Source: Spirochaetota bacterium (GTDB lineage: Bacteria; Spirochaetota; Leptospiria; Turneriellales; Turneriellaceae). From it: 15,644 nt of DNA. A model generated the notes under the pieces. The model was not told the origin of the DNA. It saw nothing but the letters and a program-made list of their open reading frames with translations, and ran no database searches. The stretch is from positions 1-15,644 of the forward strand of contig CAUJII010000142.1 of the NCBI GenBank assembly GCA_963205035.1. The letters are read 5' to 3'. This document shows positions 12,034 through 15,644 of the stretch, in pieces. Position 1 is the first letter of the stretch; each line of letters starts with the position of its first letter. The translations under genes were made by a program, and so were the position numbers.

Positions 12034-14694
12034 TCATTCCATCGTTGTTGCGCTGCCTGTCAAAAGCCAGTCTTTGTTTTTCGCCTGTATCGGCGATTGA
12101 CAATAGCTGCATTTTTCACTGTCGGTTTCGGGCAAGGGTGCACCGCAGGTTTCGCAGCCCGGGTCTGAGAAGCCACCCGCACCCCCCGTGGCGTCATCGG
12201 CGCTTGCACCGAGAGTCAAAATGGATTCGCGGTGGCGCGGCTCTAGGCCTGGCTCTGCCGCCGCCGACCATTTAATGCGTACGCGCGCCGAGTAGCCATC
12301 TGTATCAGTCGTCAAGTTTTCGAGGTCAACTGCGCCAACGGCGACATCGAAGAGCGGCGCTATTTCTTTTTGCTCTTTGAGATAATTGTCCTGCGCGTCG
12401 CGACGAATATACGCCATGCTGCCCGTCATGCGCGCCATCAGGTCACGCCAGAAAATAAACGAAGCGCGGTCTTCAACGCGGTCGTAGCTGAGGCCCTGCG
12501 GCAGATTACGGCGCGCGCGGTCGCCTTGGTATTCGCTCTCTTGCGTAATTTCGGCGAGCACCCAATCGTATGTACCCGAGCCCATGACCGCGCCGCAGCT
12601 TTTGCATTTTGTAATTTCGCCTTCGCCGGCAAACGGAGTGCCGCAACGGCTGCACGCATCGATACTTTCCTGAGTTGTCGTTTTAGCGTCGCGGCGGCGC
12701 ATGAACGTATAGTATTCGACAAAACTTTGCAGCGGCGCCTTTTTTGCTGCTCGATGGGCTTCGTCGGGTGTAGCATCGCAGTGGATTGTCGCGTCGCGTA
12801 GTTCGGCATCGAGCTTGACGAGCAGCGAATCGTATGCACCCGAATGCTTGTGTACGACGGCATGAAATTTTCTTATTTTGAAATCCGCCAGAACGTTCTG
12901 GCGTTTGTCGATTTCGCGCATGATTTTGAGCTGCAGGCGAAAGCGGTTGTAGACGCCCTGCGACAAAAAACGCCGCATTGTGGACATATCCCCCTTAGAC
13001 CAGGCGGATTGAATTCTTTCGGCAATCAGGCGCGCGCGTGTCGTGAATTTATCCAAATCGAAAGCGGCATCGCTCTGGCGAATACTCTGGACTATCGCGC
13101 CTTCACGCTCTGCATTTGCCTTGCGCTCTAACCGTGCGCGTTTTGCTCTGCTGCGCATAACAAAAAATAAAATCAAAAAAATAAGAGTGAGAAATATGGC
13201 GGTTACTCCCGCAAAAAACACCCAACGCGGGTAGTTTCCCAAAACCGAGTATTGCCAAACCGAAAATTGAATTTCTTTCCATAGGGTAGGTGTATCAAAT
13301 TTCCCTTGGGTGACATTGAGTATCAGATACCAAACGCTTGTCGCCTGCGGTATCTCCGGTTCTAGGGTCAAAATGTTTCCGGCTTGTCGTGTCTTTGCTG
13401 AAACCTTCTCGTAGAAAGCACATTCAGTCCCGTTCGGGCGCAGGCATTGAATGAGTTGGGCGTCTACCTGAATACCCGGCGGCAATTCGACGGTAATTTT
13501 TTTGCGATACGTCAGGTGCGCTTCGCTTCCCGAATCAAGAAGCTTCATGCCGTCGCCTGTAACCAACGCGGGTAGTGCTAAGGTAAGCCTTTGACGCCCA
13601 TCGGCGTCGGTTGTCAGCGCATCGATGAGCGAGTAGCTATAGTCGTTGCGATTGTACGCAAGGTGGAAATCTATCTCGTCACTGTAGCTACTCGCATAAC
13701 CGTACATTATATCAGTTGCGCCGATAATGTAGCGCTGCGTTTTCGCCGGCCCCGCCGGTAATGTGAGCGATCTGCCATCCTGATTCGGCTGAGCTGCGGG
13801 CAACTCAATCTTTGCATTGACGGTGCCGTCGTTGGATATGCTAAATTGTGTTTTTGATTCGAGGGCAAGATGGCGATTCTGCCAGTAATTTTTTACAGCG
13901 TCGCGGCTGATGGCGTCAGGGATATCGAGCTTGACAAGCTGCGCATTTTTGCTTTGCGCCGTATCGAACGCAAAGGTACGACGCGCATCTACTTTGTTTT
14001 GGACAGTGGATTTTGCCGTATGATTCGCCTCTCCCAAAATAGAAATTTGCGTACCCAGAGGTAAATGTTCGAAGCGCAGCTTGCATGGTAACTGCGCTTC
14101 GCATTCAGGCGTGAAATAAAGACGTATTCCGGTAGCGGTCGGCAGCGGTGCCGTTATGAAATCCACCTGAAATTGCACCGTGTGCTCGCCGGGCTTGGGC
14201 GCTGCCAAATGGAAAGAAAATTTGTTTCCGGAGACAAAAGTCGACTTTAAACTTTTGTCGTGCTTGAATTCTAAGGATTCTTTCCATGCAGGTGGCAGGT
14301 TGGTCGCGAAGCAAAAATCGGGATCATTGTTTTTCGCAAGGAGCTGGGCAGTCACATCAAATTTTATCGATTCGGTAACCCCGACGAGCCCTGCACGGGC
14401 AAAGTCATAAACGCGCTCGCGTTGCTTTATCGGCACGACGGGCACGCATGACGACCCACTCGAATTTGAGCTATAGCTCGAAGAGGACGATGACGAACTT
14501 GACGACGATGATCTATACGATGAAGAACTGGAACTCGAACGGTAAGACGACGACGAACTCGACGAAGACGAACGCGATGAACTTGAACCCGACGAACGGT
14601 AGCTGCCGCCGCCACCTGCACGGGCGTAGACGGAAGAAACGATGCAGAAAAGCATTAAATGGTAGTGCAGACGCATACGATAGCGATCTGACAT
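12034..14694 (-). CDS. Large membrane protein with poly-Ser region, Tim44-like domain and two zinc ribbons
   Basis: 886 residues, not a named gene. Residues 1-25 are a signal peptide (MRLHYHLMLFCIVSSVYA; ATG 14676 is an alternative start). Residues 27-83 are a Gly/Ser/Tyr/Arg low-complexity segment. About 90-480 form a periplasmic beta-rich part with repeated hydrophobic strands (HTVQFQVDFITAP, RQRLTLALPALV, RKKITVELPPGIQV). One membrane helix lies at 491-513 (WVFFAGVTAIFLTLIFLILFF), followed by basic residues. The cytoplasmic part has a Tim44-like domain at about 545-680 (ARLIAERIQSAWSKGDMSTMRRFLSQGVYNRF, DFKIRKFHAVV), a zinc ribbon C681/C684/C697/C700, a second helical-beta segment (about 735-830) and a second ribbon C847/C850/C862/C865. 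Each ribbon ends in a DW(V/L)L motif. The duplicated Tim44/ribbon layout suggests a membrane-anchored binding platform. No Shine-Dalgarno is seen at either start. Confidence 0.82.
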   Translation of the reverse strand: MSDRYRMRLHYHLMLFCIVSSVYARAGGGGSYRSSGSSSSRSSSSSSSSSYRSSSSSSSYRSSSSSSSSSSSSYSSNSSGSSCVPVVPIKQRERVYDFARAGLVGVTESIKFDVTAQLLAKNNDPDFCFATNLPPAWKESLEFKHDKSLKSTFVSGNKFSFHLAAPKPGEHTVQFQVDFITAPLPTATGIRLYFTPECEAQLPCKLRFEHLPLGTQISILGEANHTAKSTVQNKVDARRTFAFDTAQSKNAQLVKLDIPDAISRDAVKNYWQNRHLALESKTQFSISNDGTVNAKIELPAAQPNQDGRSLTLPAGPAKTQRYIIGATDIMYGYASSYSDEIDFHLAYNRNDYSYSLIDALTTDADGRQRLTLALPALVTGDGMKLLDSGSEAHLTYRKKITVELPPGIQVDAQLIQCLRPNGTECAFYEKVSAKTRQAGNILTLEPEIPQATSVWYLILNVTQGKFDTPTLWKEIQFSVWQYSVLGNYPRWVFFAGVTAIFLTLIFLILFFVMRSRAKRARLERKANAEREGAIVQSIRQSDAAFDLDKFTTRARLIAERIQSAWSKGDMSTMRRFLSQGVYNRFRLQLKIMREIDKRQNVLADFKIRKFHAVVHKHSGAYDSLLVKLDAELRDATIHCDATPDEAHRAAKKAPLQSFVEYYTFMRRRDAKTTTQESIDACSRCGTPFAGEGEITKCKSCGAVMGSGTYDWVLAEITQESEYQGDRARRNLPQGLSYDRVEDRASFIFWRDLMARMTGSMAYIRRDAQDNYLKEQKEIAPLFDVAVGAVDLENLTTDTDGYSARVRIKWSAAAEPGLEPRHRESILTLGASADDATGGAGGFSDPGCETCGAPLPETDSEKCSYCQSPIQAKNKDWLLTGSATTME
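14446..14604 (-). repeat. Serine-rich low-complexity coding tract
   Basis: About 53 codons of the Tim44 protein gene are mostly Ser with regular Tyr-Arg and Arg interruptions (units like YRSSSSSSS repeat). Different Ser codons (TCG, TCT, TCA, AGT, AGC, TCC) are mixed, so it is not a simple nucleotide microsatellite; the protein composition is being kept. Confidence 0.7.
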
Positions 14695-14751
14695 TGTGTG
14701 GCATGCGTAAATACATTTTACATTGCATGGAATGTATGGTGGATTGCATGC
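14695..14751. promoter_or_regulatory. Divergent promoter region with paired repeats
   Basis: 57 bp between the Tim44 gene (minus) and an unknown gene (plus). It holds a direct repeat ATTGCATG at 14722-14729 and 14743-14750 (21 bp apart, two helical turns), an inverted repeat ATACATT/AATGTAT at 14711-14717 and 14731-14737, and two GCATGC palindromes (14701-14706, 14746-14751). On the minus strand TAAAAT (14720-14715) can serve as -10 for the Tim44 gene, with only a weak -35. On the plus strand GGTGGA (14738-14743) can be a Shine-Dalgarno for ATG 14752. Confidence 0.45.
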
Positions 14752-15274
14752 ATGAACGATGATTCACAACTGAGAAAAATAAAAATACCCAACGGGCATG
14801 ATCTGTTCGCTCCAGACGGCGGCCCGTTTTTTTTATTGGACCTACACGTCGGATAGCGACAAGCCGTACTTCGCAAACCCGATGCTCACCGAAGCCTTCA
14901 CGGCCGCCGACCCTGAAGCCGTGTGGGCTGTCATCGATGGCGCGTTCCATTTTTCGGCAGGAAATTTCTTTTTGATGCAGCGGCTATTTTGCAAAACGCC
15001 GAGCGAGAGCCATGAGTGGAGTAATCATTACCCCGAAGGCGTGCGCGAAATTTCAGCGGCGATTAAACTCTATATCTCGGCGCCACCCGAACGGTGCGAA
15101 AACCAATACAAACTTTTTGAATTTGCCGATGACCGCCAAAATTTCAAGAATGGGCTGCTCGGCCCCGTCACAGATTTTTCAGATGCGGCGGCGATGCACT
15201 CTACGATGAAACCGGGCGGAACATACCTCGGCGCGCAGGTCATTGAAGTATTCTTCTGGCACATCCATATGTGA
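14752..15274 (+). CDS. Unknown protein gene, apparently frameshifted at a T8 run
   Basis: No family recognised. From ATG 14752, with a Shine-Dalgarno-like GGTGGA eight bases upstream, the frame reads MNDDSQLRKIKIPNGHDLFA then PDGGPFF and stops at a TAG soon after the run of eight T at 14827-14834. Dropping one T joins it to the long frame YWTYTSDSDKPYFANPMLTEAF that runs to 15274, giving 173 residues; the bases from 14752 to 15274, less one, divide evenly by three. The long frame alone could start at ATG 14798 (MICSLQTAARFF), but this has no Shine-Dalgarno and looks unlike coding, or at ATG 14882. The protein is soluble, acidic and rich in aromatic residues (AVIDGAFHFSAGNFFLMQRLF, QVIEVFFWHIHM), with no signal peptide. 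A sequencing error, a real mutation and slippage are all possible. Confidence 0.55.
14791..14834 (+). terminator. Hairpin plus T8: intrinsic terminator or attenuator candidate
   Basis: AACGGGC (14791-14797) pairs with GCCCGTT (14822-14828). The 24-nt loop has an inner TCTG/CAGA stem (14802-14805, 14813-14816). The T run extends to 14834. The shape is that of a Rho-independent terminator, but it lies inside or at the 5' end of the unknown gene. If real it would attenuate that gene; if the T run is coding, it may be accidental. The long loop lowers confidence. Confidence 0.35.
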
Positions 15275-15354
15275 AGGATTCCAATGGTGCTGCGTCACTT
15301 CGAGCAGCCAAAACCCAAGCGCACAATTTCACGATCCCACGATTCGCCCGCCCC

Positions 15355-15644
15355 TTACCGCTTTTTCTTTCCTTTGTTCCGTTTTCTTTCCGTCTGATTG
15401 CGCTCGTGGTTCGCAAGCAAGCGGTGCGTTTCGGTATCGTCCTCTACCGCGCTGATATGAAAACCTTCCGCTTCATCGGCTCTAATACTCGATGGTATTG
15501 CCCCCTCGTGGTTCTTCTTCTCGACGAGGAGCACATAAAGGCATGGCAAAACGGTGAGCACCAAGAGGAGCGCCGCCGTCAGCCCGCCTACGATGACAGT
15601 CGCCAAAGGCCTTTGCACGTCTGAACCGACGCCGGTCGCAAGCG
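15355..15644 (-). CDS. 3' end of a CzcA/CusA-type heavy-metal RND efflux transporter
   Basis: The last 96 codons of a gene that continues beyond the window. The sequence LATGVGSDVQRPLATVIVGG followed by LTAALLLVLTVLPCLYVLL is the last transmembrane region of the inner-membrane RND subunit in the heavy-metal efflux branch (CzcA/CusA/CnrA), where VQRPLATVV.GG...TLLVLP.LY is highly conserved. RND pumps use the proton gradient to expel metal ions through a periplasmic adaptor and an outer-membrane channel. After the last helix there is an unusually long polar tail of about 55 residues ending in a lysine/arginine cluster (RNQTERKRNKGKKKR). Metal specificity cannot be told, because the substrate residues lie outside the window. 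The gene is convergent with the unknown gene, 80 bp away; no terminator was seen in the gap. Confidence 0.88.
   Translation of the reverse strand, partial: LATGVGSDVQRPLATVIVGGLTAALLLVLTVLPCLYVLLVEKKNHEGAIPSSIRADEAEGFHISAVEDDTETHRLLANHERNQTERKRNKGKKKR

Noticed and set aside
12370..12801. 143-codon plus-strand ORF opposite the Tim44 gene
   Set aside because: Antisense to the Tim44/zinc-ribbon coding region, with no motif and no Shine-Dalgarno.
15271..15624. 117-codon plus-strand ORF at the window end
   Set aside because: Antisense to the conserved RND transporter terminus.
1..15644. CRISPR array, tRNA, rRNA, phage genes or replication origin
   Set aside because: No regularly spaced repeats, cloverleaf-like segments, ribosomal RNA motifs, phage genes or clustered DnaA boxes were noticed on reading both strands.

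Overview
This window looks like chromosomal DNA from a Gram-negative bacterium of roughly 50% G+C. Two genes carry signal peptides and end in an aromatic residue, as outer-membrane beta-barrels do, and there is an RND efflux gene. The gene mix (7TMR-DISM sensor kinase, DUF1566 fragment, SUMF1-like protein, a large Tim44/zinc-ribbon membrane protein) points to a spirochaete of the Leptospirales, possibly Turneriella-like. That placement is inference from gene content and was not tested by any search.

Layout. (1) 1-2973, plus strand: argJ (5' end at the window edge), a SUMF1/formylglycine-enzyme-fold protein without the catalytic cysteines, and bpt (leucyl-transferase of the N-degron pathway), which overlaps the previous gene by ATGA. 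(2) 2970-6660, minus strand: a tight operon of single-domain response regulator, membrane 7TMR-DISM/PAS/Hpt/CheA-like histidine kinase, and ECF-type sigma factor, joined by 4-bp and 1-bp overlaps. It meets bpt tail to tail. (3) 6788-9587, plus strand: an alpha/beta hydrolase, a small two-helix membrane protein and two exported barrel-like proteins. (4) 9588-10970, accessory patch: a C-terminal DUF1566 fragment, a REP-like repeat on its stop codon, a remnant on the minus strand resembling the C-terminal winged helix of Fic-family proteins, and an AT-richer DUF6398 gene. (5) 10974-11830: an ArsR-type repressor overlapping an AHSA1/SRPBCC gene, with a palindrome upstream. (6) 12034-14694, minus strand: an 886-residue membrane protein with a signal peptide, a poly-serine stretch, one membrane helix, a Tim44-like domain and two zinc ribbons. 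(7) 14695-15644: a short repeat-rich divergent promoter region, an unknown gene apparently broken at a run of eight T, and the 3' end of a CzcA/CusA-type RND efflux pump.

The most system-like part is the regulator-kinase-sigma operon. It has a CheA-like kinase core with no CheW-docking domain, a CheY-like receiver with no output domain, and a sigma factor with no anti-sigma gene beside it. This suggests phosphorelay control of a dedicated transcription programme. No CRISPR array, tRNA, rRNA, phage gene or complete insertion sequence was seen.
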